From the NCBI RefSeq assembly GCF_025961475.1, contig NZ_JAOQNS010000009.1, forward strand, positions 148,587 through 212,586: 64,000 nt of DNA, in the 5' to 3' direction. The position numbers and the translations under genes are program-made. Positions 16,378 to 24,618 of the stretch are shown one piece after another. A model generated the notes under the pieces. That model made no database searches. It was not told where the DNA came from and saw only the letters and a list, made by a program, of their open reading frames with translations. Source of the stretch: Rhodobium gokarnense. GTDB lineage: Bacteria; Pseudomonadota; Alphaproteobacteria; Rhizobiales; Rhodobiaceae. Positions within the stretch are counted from its first letter, which is position 1, and each line of letters starts with the position of its first letter.

Positions 16378-19068
16378 ATGGAGCCTTTGTCAGTCGAGCA
16401 ACTGAAGCGAGTGTCGGCCGCTTATCGCGAACTGATCAAGATCCATCCGGAACTGGAGTTGCGGCCGGCACGGTCGAACGGGATGGCGACCCGGGCTTCC
16501 GACGGTCTGGGCAAGGTGGTGCGAAGCGCGCTGCCGGCCGAGAGCGACGCGGCGGTGGCGCGGGTCGTGAACGAACTCGTCGCCTTGTCGCAAGGACGCC
16601 CGGCTATCCTGATTAGACACGACGATTTCGACCTTACGCCCCACGAAGCCCTGCCCGACGTCCTGTCGAACCTGCTTAAGCAGAACCGCGCCGCGCTCCG
16701 CACCGCAATCCGCGGGGTCGGCCGAATCGAGGTATCGAACCATCCCTTGCGGTCATGGATCGGCACCGGATTCGTCGTAGCCTCTCCGCGCGGCGATGCC
16801 ATCGTCGTGACCAACCAGCATGTCGCCGCTGAGCTGGCGTTTCGCCGGGATGACGGGACGTTTTCCTTTGTCGAGGGACTTGAGGACGGCAGTCCCGTTG
16901 CCGCTTCGCTGGACATGGGCGAAGAAGTATCCAGCGTCTCGGGCGACAATTCGCTCACGGTCCCGATCGCCGAAGTCCTGCACATCGAAGCCGGCGGCGG
17001 GCCGGACATCGCGCTGCTGCGACTGGTGGACAGTGCGGCCACAGATGCGCTTCCGCGCATGAATTTGGCCGAAGGGTCCGGCAACGGCACCCCCGTGGCG
17101 GCGATCGGCTACCCGGCGAGGGACACGCGCGAGACCGATCTGAACGTCGTGCTCGATCTCCTCGGCGATGTGTTCAACAAGAAACGGCTCGCACCCGGCA
17201 TCCTGAAGGAGGTGATGGACCGGCGTCTGTCGCATGACTGTTCGACGCTCGGAGGCAATTCCGGCTCGCCGCTGGTGGATCTCCGGTCCGCAACGGTCGT
17301 CGGTCTACACTATGGCGGCACGTTTCCCAATCCGATCAACCACGCGGTCCCGGCGCGGATCATCGCTGACAGGCTGGCGGAAAGCGCCCGTCCCGTCCGG
17401 CGCCCTCCGGCCGATGTGATCAAAGAGGGAGGTGGAAAGGTCATGGTACCGGTTCCGGGCAGTCGGACGCTTACCGTCGAGGTTCCGCTGCGTATCACCG
17501 TCGAGATCGGCGAGCCCGCAGGCGCTGCGTCACCGCGTTCGATCGATGTGGCCGTCGACAGTGCGAATCAGGCCTACGCCGGCATGCCGGGTGTCGTGGC
17601 CGTGCGCCGCGGCATCGTCGTGTCGAACGGGCAGTACACGAACGATCCGGCCGTGATCGTCGCCATCGATTATCTCAAGCCCGGTGCCGAAGCGACGATC
17701 GCCGCTCTGCCGGCCACCCGGGACGGTTTTCCCCTGCAGGTCCGCGCGGCGACGGCAGAAGAATTGCTGCGGGTTCACCGAAGCCTCGCGGTGGAGGCCG
17801 TGCCACGCATCAACTACGTCGTGCCGCAAGATCTGTCGCTCGACCCGGTGGACGAAGAGATGTTCGCGGTCTTCCACGTCAGTCCGGATGCGGGCTGGCC
17901 GCAACTGCGGGAGTTCCTCGAACGCACCAACGAGACCTTGACGCTTGGCCTTTACAATTTTGCCACCGACCATGTCCGCCGGGTGCTCGAACAAGCCGTT
18001 GCGCCCGAACCGAAGACATTCGACCTCGTCCTCGGCGACGCTGCGATCGACCGGGAGGACACCAAGGAGTTCGAAGAAGAGCTGGTCGATGATTTCAGCG
18101 CGCTGATGGGCGACCGGTTCCGCTGCGAGCTGGCGGATGGGCAGCGCCGGTTGTTTGCGGGACACTACCACATCAAGGTCGCCATTCGGGACAGCGAGGC
18201 ATTTTGGCTCTCCAGCGGCAACTGGGAGCCGTCGAACCAGCCGGAGGTCGACCCTGTCGCCACCGGTGAGACCGGATTTGGCCTATTGCGCGACAGAAAC
18301 CGCGAATGGCACGCTATCGTCCTCAACAGGCAACTCGCCGAGACGTTCGAAAAGTACATCCGCTACGATCTCGACTCATATCGCGAGATTCGCACCGGCG
18401 TGCGCGAACTGCCGCCTGGGCTCGACATGCCGATGGTATTGGTACCGAGAGCGACCACCATTCAGGAACGATCGCCCGGCGAGGCCAGGTATTTCGCACC
18501 CCTCGTGGTGAACCGTCGCCTGAAGATCCAGCCGCTCCTGACGCCGGACAATTTCATCGGCCACGTGCAGGCGCTGGTCGATTCGGCGACGTCGTCGATC
18601 GACCTCCAGAACCAGACGTTGAAATGGCGGCATAACAACGTCGATCCGAGGTTCGAACGGCTGATGAATACGATCCTCGACAAGCACCGCAATGGGGTAG
18701 CGGTCCGATTCATCCTGCGCGGTGATTTCTCGCCGGAGATGAAAGAGCTTCTGGTCGAGCACGGTTTCGATCCTGGCCAGATCCGGTTGATCAGCCGGTG
18801 CCACACAAAGGGAATGATCGTCGACGGCAGGCGTGTCCTGTTGGGCAGCCACAATCTCAGCGAACATGGTGCAATCGTGAACCGCGATGCCAGCTTGATC
18901 GTGGACGACGAGGAAGTGGCGCAGTATTTCGCCCGGATATTCCAGTTCGACTGGAACCGCGCCTCCTCGCGGGTCCACGAAACGCCGCCGGGCATCATTC
19001 TGCATCACCGCGGCGATGCTGTTCCCGAAGGCTACGAGGTAGTTCCGCTGATGGATATCGCGGTTTGA
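16378..19068 (+). CDS. Trypsin-like protease fused to twin-HKD phospholipase D/nuclease
   Basis: This 896-residue cytoplasmic protein combines two enzymes. A helical N-terminus (1-110) precedes a trypsin-like domain with H148 (VVTNQHVA), D210 (PDIALLRL) and S295 (LGGNSGSPLVD). A region of unknown fold follows (360-480). Then come two complete PLD motifs: H598-x-K600-x4-D605, followed by SSGN, and H809-x-K811-x4-D816, followed by GSHN. Twin HKD sites form one phosphodiesterase centre, acting on DNA, RNA or phospholipid. The start at 16378 has GGAG at a suitable distance; an upstream in-frame ATG at 16363 lacks one. It closes the subtilase/prodomain cassette. A proteolytically activated nuclease is the attractive hypothesis. 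Confidence 0.85.
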   Translation: MEPLSVEQLKRVSAAYRELIKIHPELELRPARSNGMATRASDGLGKVVRSALPAESDAAVARVVNELVALSQGRPAILIRHDDFDLTPHEALPDVLSNLLKQNRAALRTAIRGVGRIEVSNHPLRSWIGTGFVVASPRGDAIVVTNQHVAAELAFRRDDGTFSFVEGLEDGSPVAASLDMGEEVSSVSGDNSLTVPIAEVLHIEAGGGPDIALLRLVDSAATDALPRMNLAEGSGNGTPVAAIGYPARDTRETDLNVVLDLLGDVFNKKRLAPGILKEVMDRRLSHDCSTLGGNSGSPLVDLRSATVVGLHYGGTFPNPINHAVPARIIADRLAESARPVRRPPADVIKEGGGKVMVPVPGSRTLTVEVPLRITVEIGEPAGAASPRSIDVAVDSANQAYAGMPGVVAVRRGIVVSNGQYTNDPAVIVAIDYLKPGAEATIAALPATRDGFPLQVRAATAEELLRVHRSLAVEAVPRINYVVPQDLSLDPVDEEMFAVFHVSPDAGWPQLREFLERTNETLTLGLYNFATDHVRRVLEQAVAPEPKTFDLVLGDAAIDREDTKEFEEELVDDFSALMGDRFRCELADGQRRLFAGHYHIKVAIRDSEAFWLSSGNWEPSNQPEVDPVATGETGFGLLRDRNREWHAIVLNRQLAETFEKYIRYDLDSYREIRTGVRELPPGLDMPMVLVPRATTIQERSPGEARYFAPLVVNRRLKIQPLLTPDNFIGHVQALVDSATSSIDLQNQTLKWRHNNVDPRFERLMNTILDKHRNGVAVRFILRGDFSPEMKELLVEHGFDPGQIRLISRCHTKGMIVDGRRVLLGSHNLSEHGAIVNRDASLIVDDEEVAQYFARIFQFDWNRASSRVHETPPGIILHHRGDAVPEGYEVVPLMDIAV

Positions 19069-19195
19069 CGGGGACGAACCAGACAGTCTTCCGTCATCCG
19101 GTTTCCATTTTCGCGGTGTTCGGCGCTTGCTTCCTGGGCTCCACCCTTCGGGTCAAGGTCGCTCGCATATGGCCGGCCGCGGCTCCCTGGAACGC

Positions 19196-19612
19196 TCACA
19201 TCTGGCCCGGGAAGATCGCCCTCGTGATGAGATAGCCGGCAAGGGCCGAGACGCCGGTCAGCACCGTGCCCCAGACGATGTCGACGGCGGTGATGATGAC
19301 CGGCCAGTTCTTCAGCGTCGCGTAGTTGGTCATGTCGTAGGTGGCGTAGGCGAAAAAGCCGAACAGCGCGCCGTAAAGGGCGGCGGTCGTGGCGCCGCCG
19401 GGACCCTTCAGCGCTGGAGCGACGGCGAAGATGACGATGCCGACGACGTAGACCGCATAGAAGAGCGCCGCCGCGCCCATCTTCGGCTTGTCGAGGACCA
19501 TGTCGCCGAGGCGGTCGAAATAGAAGCTCTTGGCGACCCTCGACAACCAGACGTAGTCTATTCCCAGAAACACGATCGCGGTGACGACATAGGCGGTGAC
19601 CATGCGGGCCAT
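19196..19612 (-). CDS. DUF2177 family membrane protein
   Basis: The 138-residue protein has four membrane spans. It starts MARMVTAYVVTAIVFLGIDY and contains VWLSRVAKSFYFDRLGD and GFFAYATYDMTNYATLKNW, the conserved DUF2177 pattern. The start at 19612 has GGAGGAGAGG seven bases upstream. The biochemical function of the family is not known. It is divergent from the FAD oxidoreductase/CFA operon, and both directions carry a TGATCC-N18-TA promoter, which suggests joint control as part of a membrane or photo-oxidative stress response. Confidence 0.85.
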   Translation of the reverse strand: MARMVTAYVVTAIVFLGIDYVWLSRVAKSFYFDRLGDMVLDKPKMGAAALFYAVYVVGIVIFAVAPALKGPGGATTAALYGALFGFFAYATYDMTNYATLKNWPVIITAVDIVWGTVLTGVSALAGYLITRAIFPGQM

Positions 19613-19640
19613 GGAAACTCCTCTCCTCCAGACTTTCGTA

Positions 19641-19670
19641 GAAATACGTAGAAATGAGGCGGGCGGATCA
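19641..19670 (-). promoter_or_regulatory. RpoE (ECF11)-type promoter for the DUF2177 gene
   Basis: On the minus strand TGATCC (19670-19665), an 18-base spacer and TATTTC (19646-19641) match the TGATCC-N18-TA pattern of RpoE/ChrR-regulated promoters known from Rhodobacter. It ends 29 bases before the start codon, a sensible distance. Confidence 0.55.
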
Positions 19671-19737
19671 CCAAGTGACAACGGCGCTGGACAGCACCGG
19701 TGAAGCCGGCCGGAGCAGAAAACGCTCCCCCGGCCGG

Positions 19738-19767
19738 TGATCCGGATCGGGAAATGCGTCGTAGATC
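19738..19767 (+). promoter_or_regulatory. RpoE (ECF11)-type promoter for the FAD oxidoreductase-DUF1365-CFA operon
   Basis: TGATCC (19738-19743), exactly 18 bases, then TAGATC (19762-19767), 30 bases before the ATG at 19798. The same hexamer and spacing occur in the divergent promoter and before the ChrR-like gene. Confidence 0.6.
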
Positions 19768-19797
19768 AAGGGTGTGCGGGGCCAGTCGGGAGTAGCC

Positions 19798-21123
19798 ATG
19801 CCAGAGTTGACAATCGCCGTTGTCGGATCCGGGATTGCCGGACTGTCCGCCGCGTGGCTGCTGGCAAAGCGCCACCGGGTCGCGCTCTATGAGGCGGACG
19901 CACGGTTCGGCGGCCACGCCAACACGGTCGACGTCACCGGACCGGACGGCACCCATCCCGTCGATACCGGCTTCATCGTCTACAACACCCGCAACTACCC
20001 GAACCTCATCGGCCTGTTCGATGCCCTCGGCGTCGAAACGGAACCGACCGAGATGAGCTTTGCCCTGTCGCTCGACGGCGGGCGCTATGAATATGCCGGG
20101 GCCGGCCTCAACGGCTTCTTCGGCCAGCGGCGCAACCTCGCCAGGCCGTCCCACTGGCAATTGCTGCGCGACATCGCCCGCTTCTTCCGCACCGCCGAGG
20201 AGAGGGTGTCCGCCTATCCGGCCTCCGTCACCCTCGGCGAGTACCTGGAACGCGAAGGCTTCGGAAAGGCGTTCGTCAGGAACCACATCGTGCCGATGGG
20301 GGCGGCGATCTGGTCGACGACGATGACCGAGATGCTGGCCTTTCCGGCGCAAAGCTTCGTCAGGTTCTACGCCAATCACGGCATGCTGCAGTTCCGCGAC
20401 CGGCCGGCCTGGCGCACCGTCAGCGGCGGCAGCCGGAATTACGTCCAAAGGCTCCTCGACGATTCCCCGATCGAGCGCCTCGTCGGCAACCCCGCCGCCC
20501 GCATCGAGCGGCGCCCGGACGGCGTCACCGTCGTCGATGCTTCCGGCGCCGCGCGCGGCTTCGACCATGTGGTCATCGCCGCCCATGCCGACCAGGCGCT
20601 TTCACTCCTCGACCGGCCGAGCCCGCTGGAAGCCAAGCTCCTGTCGCCCTTCTCCTACCAGACCAACCGCGCCGTGCTGCACCGGGACCGCACCTGGATG
20701 CCGAAGCGGCGCCGGCTGTGGTCGAGCTGGAACTATCTGAAGAGCGCTGCCGGCGACGACACGGACTTGTGCGTCACCTACTGGATGAACCGGCTGCAGA
20801 ACCTTGAGGCTGCCGACGACTATTTCGTCACCCTCAATCCGACCGCGCCGATCGACCCAAGCCTGACGGAGCGGGTCATCGACTACGACCACCCGGTCTT
20901 CAACGGCCCGGCGATGGCGGCCCAGGCCGCGCTGCCGGAGCTTCAGGGCGCCAACCGCACCTGGTTCTGCGGAAGCTATTTCGGCTACGGCTTCCACGAG
21001 GACGGCGCGGCAAGCGGCATCGCGGTCGCCGAGCGGCTCGGTGGCCTCAAACGGCCCTGGACGGTGACGGGGGAGGAGCGGCTCGTCGCGGTCGCTCCGC
21101 CCGCGGCCGAGGCGGCCCAATGA
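19798..21123 (+). CDS. FAD-dependent amine oxidase/desaturase-like oxidoreductase
   Basis: The 441-residue flavoprotein has the dinucleotide-binding motif VVGSGIAGLSAAWLL (GxGxxG at 10-15) and an ADARFGGHANTVDV segment typical of NAD(P)/FAD amine-oxidase-like proteins. The C-terminal FAD contact is ANRTWFCGSYFGYGFHEDG. Proteins of this type are commonly encoded with DUF1365 and cyclopropane-fatty-acid synthase homologues. In Rhodobacter, RpoE-controlled genes of this sort act on phospholipid acyl chains (methylation, desaturation, furan formation), so an acyl-chain desaturase role is plausible. The start at 19798 has GGGAG upstream and directly begins the FAD motif. Its stop overlaps the next start by four bases. 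Confidence 0.85.
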   Translation: MPELTIAVVGSGIAGLSAAWLLAKRHRVALYEADARFGGHANTVDVTGPDGTHPVDTGFIVYNTRNYPNLIGLFDALGVETEPTEMSFALSLDGGRYEYAGAGLNGFFGQRRNLARPSHWQLLRDIARFFRTAEERVSAYPASVTLGEYLEREGFGKAFVRNHIVPMGAAIWSTTMTEMLAFPAQSFVRFYANHGMLQFRDRPAWRTVSGGSRNYVQRLLDDSPIERLVGNPAARIERRPDGVTVVDASGAARGFDHVVIAAHADQALSLLDRPSPLEAKLLSPFSYQTNRAVLHRDRTWMPKRRRLWSSWNYLKSAAGDDTDLCVTYWMNRLQNLEAADDYFVTLNPTAPIDPSLTERVIDYDHPVFNGPAMAAQAALPELQGANRTWFCGSYFGYGFHEDGAASGIAVAERLGGLKRPWTVTGEERLVAVAPPAAEAAQ

Positions 21124-21920
21124 CGACCGCCGCGTTTTCGGAAGGCATCTACAACGGCACCGTCGTGCACAAGCGCGTACGGCCGAAGCGCCATGCGCTC
21201 TCCTACCGCGTCTTTTCCTGCCTGTTCGACGTCGACCGGCTTTCCGACCTCGACCGGCGGCTGAGGCTCTTCTCCTATAATCGCTTCAACCTCGTCTCCC
21301 TCAACGACAGGGACCATTCCGGCAGCGAGCCGCTCGGCGCGTACCTCCGCCGGGTGGCCGAAGAGAGTGGCCATGGCGACGGCGTCACGCGGTTCCTGAT
21401 GCTGTGCTATCCGCGGGTGCTCGGCTACGTCTTCAATCCGTTGACCGTCTATTACGGGCTCGACGGCGAGGGCCGCGTCGCCCTCATGGTCTACGAGGTC
21501 AGCAACACCTTCGGCGAGCGCATGACCTATGTGCTGCCGACGGAACCGGAGGCCGAGGGCGTCATTTTCCAGGAATGCGAAAAGCGGTTCTACGTCTCGC
21601 CGTTCAATGCGGTGGAGGGCCGCTACCAGTTCCACGTCACGCCGCCGGCGGAAACGGTGACCGTCGGCGTCGCGCTGCGCACCGGCGAGGGTCCGCTGCT
21701 GTCGGCGCATTTTTCCGGCGACTTCGCCCCGTTCACCGACGGGCGGCTCCTGAAGGCGCTCGCCCGCACCGGCTGGCTGACGGCAAAGGTCATCGCCGGC
21801 ATCCATTACGAGGCGCTGCGATTGTGGCTGAAGGGGTTGCGCCTGAAGCCGCGGCCGGCAGCGCCGAACCCCCCGATCACCTTTGTTCGGCACCCCAGGG
21901 AGGAAGGGCAGGAACGATGA
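21120..21920 (+). CDS. DUF1365 domain-containing protein
   Basis: The 266-residue protein fills the whole DUF1365 family: GTVVHKRVRPKRHALSYRVF near the N-terminus, LCYPRVLGYVFNPLTVYYGL in the middle, and FHVSPFN-like and HYEALRLWLKG segments later. The fold and reaction are not firmly established. The family consistently sits between an FAD oxidoreductase and a CFA-synthase-like methyltransferase, as here, with ATGA overlaps on both sides, so the three products probably act together on membrane acyl chains. No signal peptide is evident. Confidence 0.88.
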   Translation: MTTAAFSEGIYNGTVVHKRVRPKRHALSYRVFSCLFDVDRLSDLDRRLRLFSYNRFNLVSLNDRDHSGSEPLGAYLRRVAEESGHGDGVTRFLMLCYPRVLGYVFNPLTVYYGLDGEGRVALMVYEVSNTFGERMTYVLPTEPEAEGVIFQECEKRFYVSPFNAVEGRYQFHVTPPAETVTVGVALRTGEGPLLSAHFSGDFAPFTDGRLLKALARTGWLTAKVIAGIHYEALRLWLKGLRLKPRPAAPNPPITFVRHPREEGQER

Positions 21921-23152
21921 TTACGGAGTTGACGGCGGGACCGCCGACCCGAACGGATATCTTGACCCGGGCGCTGACGCCCCTCGTCACAAGCAGCGCC
22001 CGGCGCATGCTGCGCTGGACCCCGAAGGGCTCGGTGCTGGTGGAGCTTCCGAACGGCCACAAGGCCCTGTTCGGCAAACCCGGCATCGGCGCGGACGCGC
22101 ATCTTCGCATCAACAGCTACCGGGTGATCGGCAAGGCGCTGCGGCGCGGCACGCTCGGCTTTGCGGAGGCCTATATCGACGGTGATATCGACAGCGCCGA
22201 CCTCACCGCCCTCTTCCGCTTCTTCGTCCACAACATGGACGGCTTCGAGGAGGCCGGGCGCGGGCTCTTCAAGCGCCGCATCGCCGACAAGCTCGCCCAT
22301 CGCCTGCGCCGCAACACCAGGCGCGGCAGCCAGCGCAACATCTCCGAGCACTACGACCTCGGCAACGATTTCTACAGGCTCTGGCTCGATGCGGAGATGA
22401 ACTATTCGAGCGGCATCTATCCGGACCGAGACGGCGGTTCCCTGAAGGCCGCGCAGGACGCCAAGCTCGACCGGGTGCTCGACCTTCTGGAGCTTTCCGG
22501 CGGCGAGGAGATTCTTGAGATCGGCTGCGGCTGGGGCGCGTTCGCCCGGCGCGCGGCTTTGCGCCACGGTGCCCGGATCACCGGGCTGACGCTTTCGCGC
22601 GAGCAACTCCAGCATGCCGAAGATTCCGCGCAGGCGGCGGGTCTCGACGACGCCTGCACCTTCCGGCTCGAAGACTATCGCGACACCGGCGGCACCTACG
22701 ACCGCATCGCCTCCATCGAGATGATCGAAGCCGTCGGCGAGGAGAACTGGCCGCGCTATTTCCGCACCCTCCACGACCGCTTGCGCCCGGGTGGTTCCGC
22801 GGTCGTCCAGGCGATCACCATCGACGAGGCGCGCTATGAGCGCTATCGCCGCAAGCCGGACTTCATCCAGCGCTATATCTTTCCAGGCGGCATGCTGCCG
22901 ACGGCGACGATCATCGCCGGCCAGGCGGCGCGTGCCGGCCTCACCCTTGACCGGATCGAGCGCTTCGGCGCGTCCTATGCAAGGACGCTGGCAGACTGGC
23001 GCGACCGCTTCGAAAAGGCCTGGCCGCAGATCGCCCGCCTCGGCTTCGACGAGGCGTTCCGCCGCAAGTGGCACTATTATCTCTGCTATTGCGAGGCGGG
23101 ATTTCTGGAAGGGACGATCGACGTCGGCCTCTACCGCATGAAGAAGGCCTGA
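21917..23152 (+). CDS. Cyclopropane-fatty-acyl-phospholipid synthase family methyltransferase
   Basis: The 411-residue SAM-dependent enzyme acts on the double bond of membrane phospholipid acyl chains, either forming a cyclopropane or adding a methyl group. Motifs are EHYDLGNDFYRLWLDAEMNY, the SAM-binding LEIGCGWGAFARRAA, and the C-terminal WHYYLCYCEAGFLEGTIDVG containing the family's conserved cysteine. The true start is ATG at 21917, overlapping the DUF1365 stop; the frame stays open upstream without homology. Context with FAD oxidoreductase, DUF1365 and RpoE-type promoters resembles photo-oxidative stress lipid genes of Rhodobacter. Cyclopropane versus methylated product cannot be decided from sequence alone. 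Confidence 0.9.
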   Translation: MITELTAGPPTRTDILTRALTPLVTSSARRMLRWTPKGSVLVELPNGHKALFGKPGIGADAHLRINSYRVIGKALRRGTLGFAEAYIDGDIDSADLTALFRFFVHNMDGFEEAGRGLFKRRIADKLAHRLRRNTRRGSQRNISEHYDLGNDFYRLWLDAEMNYSSGIYPDRDGGSLKAAQDAKLDRVLDLLELSGGEEILEIGCGWGAFARRAALRHGARITGLTLSREQLQHAEDSAQAAGLDDACTFRLEDYRDTGGTYDRIASIEMIEAVGEENWPRYFRTLHDRLRPGGSAVVQAITIDEARYERYRRKPDFIQRYIFPGGMLPTATIIAGQAARAGLTLDRIERFGASYARTLADWRDRFEKAWPQIARLGFDEAFRRKWHYYLCYCEAGFLEGTIDVGLYRMKKA

Positions 23153-23165
23153 GGGCGCGTAAGGA

Positions 23166-23191
23166 AGCCGGGCCGCGCAACGCGCCCGGCT
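23166..23191. terminator. Hairpin between convergent CFA and SDR genes
   Basis: Perfect 8-base arms AGCCGGGC and GCCCGGCT enclose a 10-base loop, with ATTT following on the plus strand. It overlaps the SDR stop codon. It probably serves as a bidirectional, weakly U-tailed terminator. Confidence 0.45.
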
Positions 23192-23954
23192 ATTTGGCCT
23201 TCGTCAGGATGAATTTCCGCACGATCCAGAAAAAAAGCGCGTTCGGCAGCAGCCGCAAAACCTTCATGCCCATGACGAAGCCGGTCGGAAAGACGATCTC
23301 GTAGCGGCCCTTTTCAAGGCCTGAGAGCAGCGCGCGTGCCGCGTCCCTGGCCGGAATGATGCCGGGCATGGGGAACGGATTGTCCCTGGTCATCGGGGTG
23401 TCGACGAAGCCCGGATTGACGACCGAGACCTTGATGCCGTGCGGGGCGAGTTCCGCCTTCAGCGTCTCGGCAAGGTTGATCAGCGCCGCCTTCGTGGGTC
23501 CGTAGGCGACCGCCTTCGGCAGGCCGCGATAGCCGGCGACGGAGGCAACGATGACGATATGCCCGCTGCCGCGCGAAAGCATGCCCGGCAGCAGCGCGGC
23601 CACCGCATTGGCAACGCCCATATAGTTGACCTCCATGCCGGTACGCACGGCGGCGAGATCGAAGTCCTCCGCATCCATCAGCTTCCAGGTGCCGGCGCCG
23701 AGGACGGCAAGGTCTATGGGGCCGGCCTCGGCCGTGATCCGCTCGGCGGTGGCCTTCACCGCGTCGGCGTCGGTGACGTCGAGCGGATAGGCGGCGAGCG
23801 CGGCATGGCTTGCAGCGGCCGCTTCCAGCGCGTCGGCCGAGCGGGCCGAGATCGCCACATGCGGCGCCTCGTCCGCCATCAGCCGCGCCAGTTCCAGGCC
23901 GATGCCGGAGCTGGCGCCGGTGATCCAGACGGAGTTCCAGGGGGTGTCTGCCAT
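23190..23954 (-). CDS. Short-chain dehydrogenase/reductase
   Basis: The 254-residue classical SDR has the NAD(P) motif WITGASSGIGLELARLM near the N-terminus, a central IVIVASVAGYRGL strand and the catalytic AYGPTKAALINLAETL (YxxxK). The C-terminus has a short hydrophobic stretch (LPNALFFWIVRKF), suggesting membrane association. The start at 23954 is an ATG four bases after the stop of the ChrR-like gene, so the two form an operon. SDR genes accompany CFA-like methyltransferase and ChrR genes in RpoE regulons of alphaproteobacteria. Substrate unknown. Confidence 0.88.
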   Translation of the reverse strand: MADTPWNSVWITGASSGIGLELARLMADEAPHVAISARSADALEAAAASHAALAAYPLDVTDADAVKATAERITAEAGPIDLAVLGAGTWKLMDAEDFDLAAVRTGMEVNYMGVANAVAALLPGMLSRGSGHIVIVASVAGYRGLPKAVAYGPTKAALINLAETLKAELAPHGIKVSVVNPGFVDTPMTRDNPFPMPGIIPARDAARALLSGLEKGRYEIVFPTGFVMGMKVLRLLPNALFFWIVRKFILTKAK

Positions 23955-23958
23955 ACCG

Positions 23959-24618
23959 TCAGATGCCAAGGACCGGCTGCAGGAGGCGGCCGATCAGGCC
24001 CTTGAAGCGGGCCGGTGTCTCGGAGGCGACGACGCTGATGCAGGGCGCGCCGGGGTCGACATGGGGCTGGTGCTCGAGATCGGCGTCGAGGTCGGCAACG
24101 TCGCCGGGGCCGTAGCAGCCGAGATGGTCGCTGTAGGAGCCGGACAGCACCATGGTCAGTTCGGTGCCGCCGTGGCCGTGTTCCGGCACCCGCTTTCCGG
24201 GGGCGATCTTCAGGAGAAACAGCCGCCCGCGGCTGCCCTTCGGCGTCGGCAGGTCGTGCTTGGCAACGCCGGGGGCAATCGGTTTCCAGCGCACGGCAGA
24301 AAGGTCGTCGCCGATCATCGCGTCGAGCGGTGCCGGCACCGAGCCCTCCTGCAATGCGATCGGCCGGTGCGTCGGCGCGTCGGTCGCTTTCGGGGCCGCG
24401 TCCAGGGCCGCCAGCGTGCGCTCGCGCAAGGTGGCGGAAACGGGTTCCGGCGCGATCTCGTCGAGGAACACGCCGCCGGCGTCTTCGATCGCGGCGAGCG
24501 CGCTGTCGCAGTCCGGGCAGCAGCCGATATGGGTGCGGGCGACGAGGGCCAGCACCGGGTCGAGACTGCCTCCGGCGAGCCTCAGGATCGTTTCGGATTC
24601 CAGATGATGAGTCGTCAT
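23959..24618 (-). CDS. ChrR-like anti-sigma factor with zinc and cupin domains
   Basis: The 219-residue protein combines an N-terminal zinc anti-sigma domain (H30-x3-C34-x2-C37 in ARTHIGCCPDC, with H4/H5 as the fourth ligand) and a C-terminal cupin (PEHGHGGTELTMVLSGSYSD). This is the layout of ChrR, which holds the ECF sigma factor RpoE inactive until singlet oxygen or peroxides appear. ChrR genes normally follow their sigma gene directly. None is present here: upstream sequence to 24980 has no sigma frame, and the gene is preceded by an RpoE-type promoter. It may be a second anti-sigma or a diverged sensor. The ATG at 24618 fits the family N-terminus. Confidence 0.88.
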   Translation of the reverse strand: MTTHHLESETILRLAGGSLDPVLALVARTHIGCCPDCDSALAAIEDAGGVFLDEIAPEPVSATLRERTLAALDAAPKATDAPTHRPIALQEGSVPAPLDAMIGDDLSAVRWKPIAPGVAKHDLPTPKGSRGRLFLLKIAPGKRVPEHGHGGTELTMVLSGSYSDHLGCYGPGDVADLDADLEHQPHVDPGAPCISVVASETPARFKGLIGRLLQPVLGI

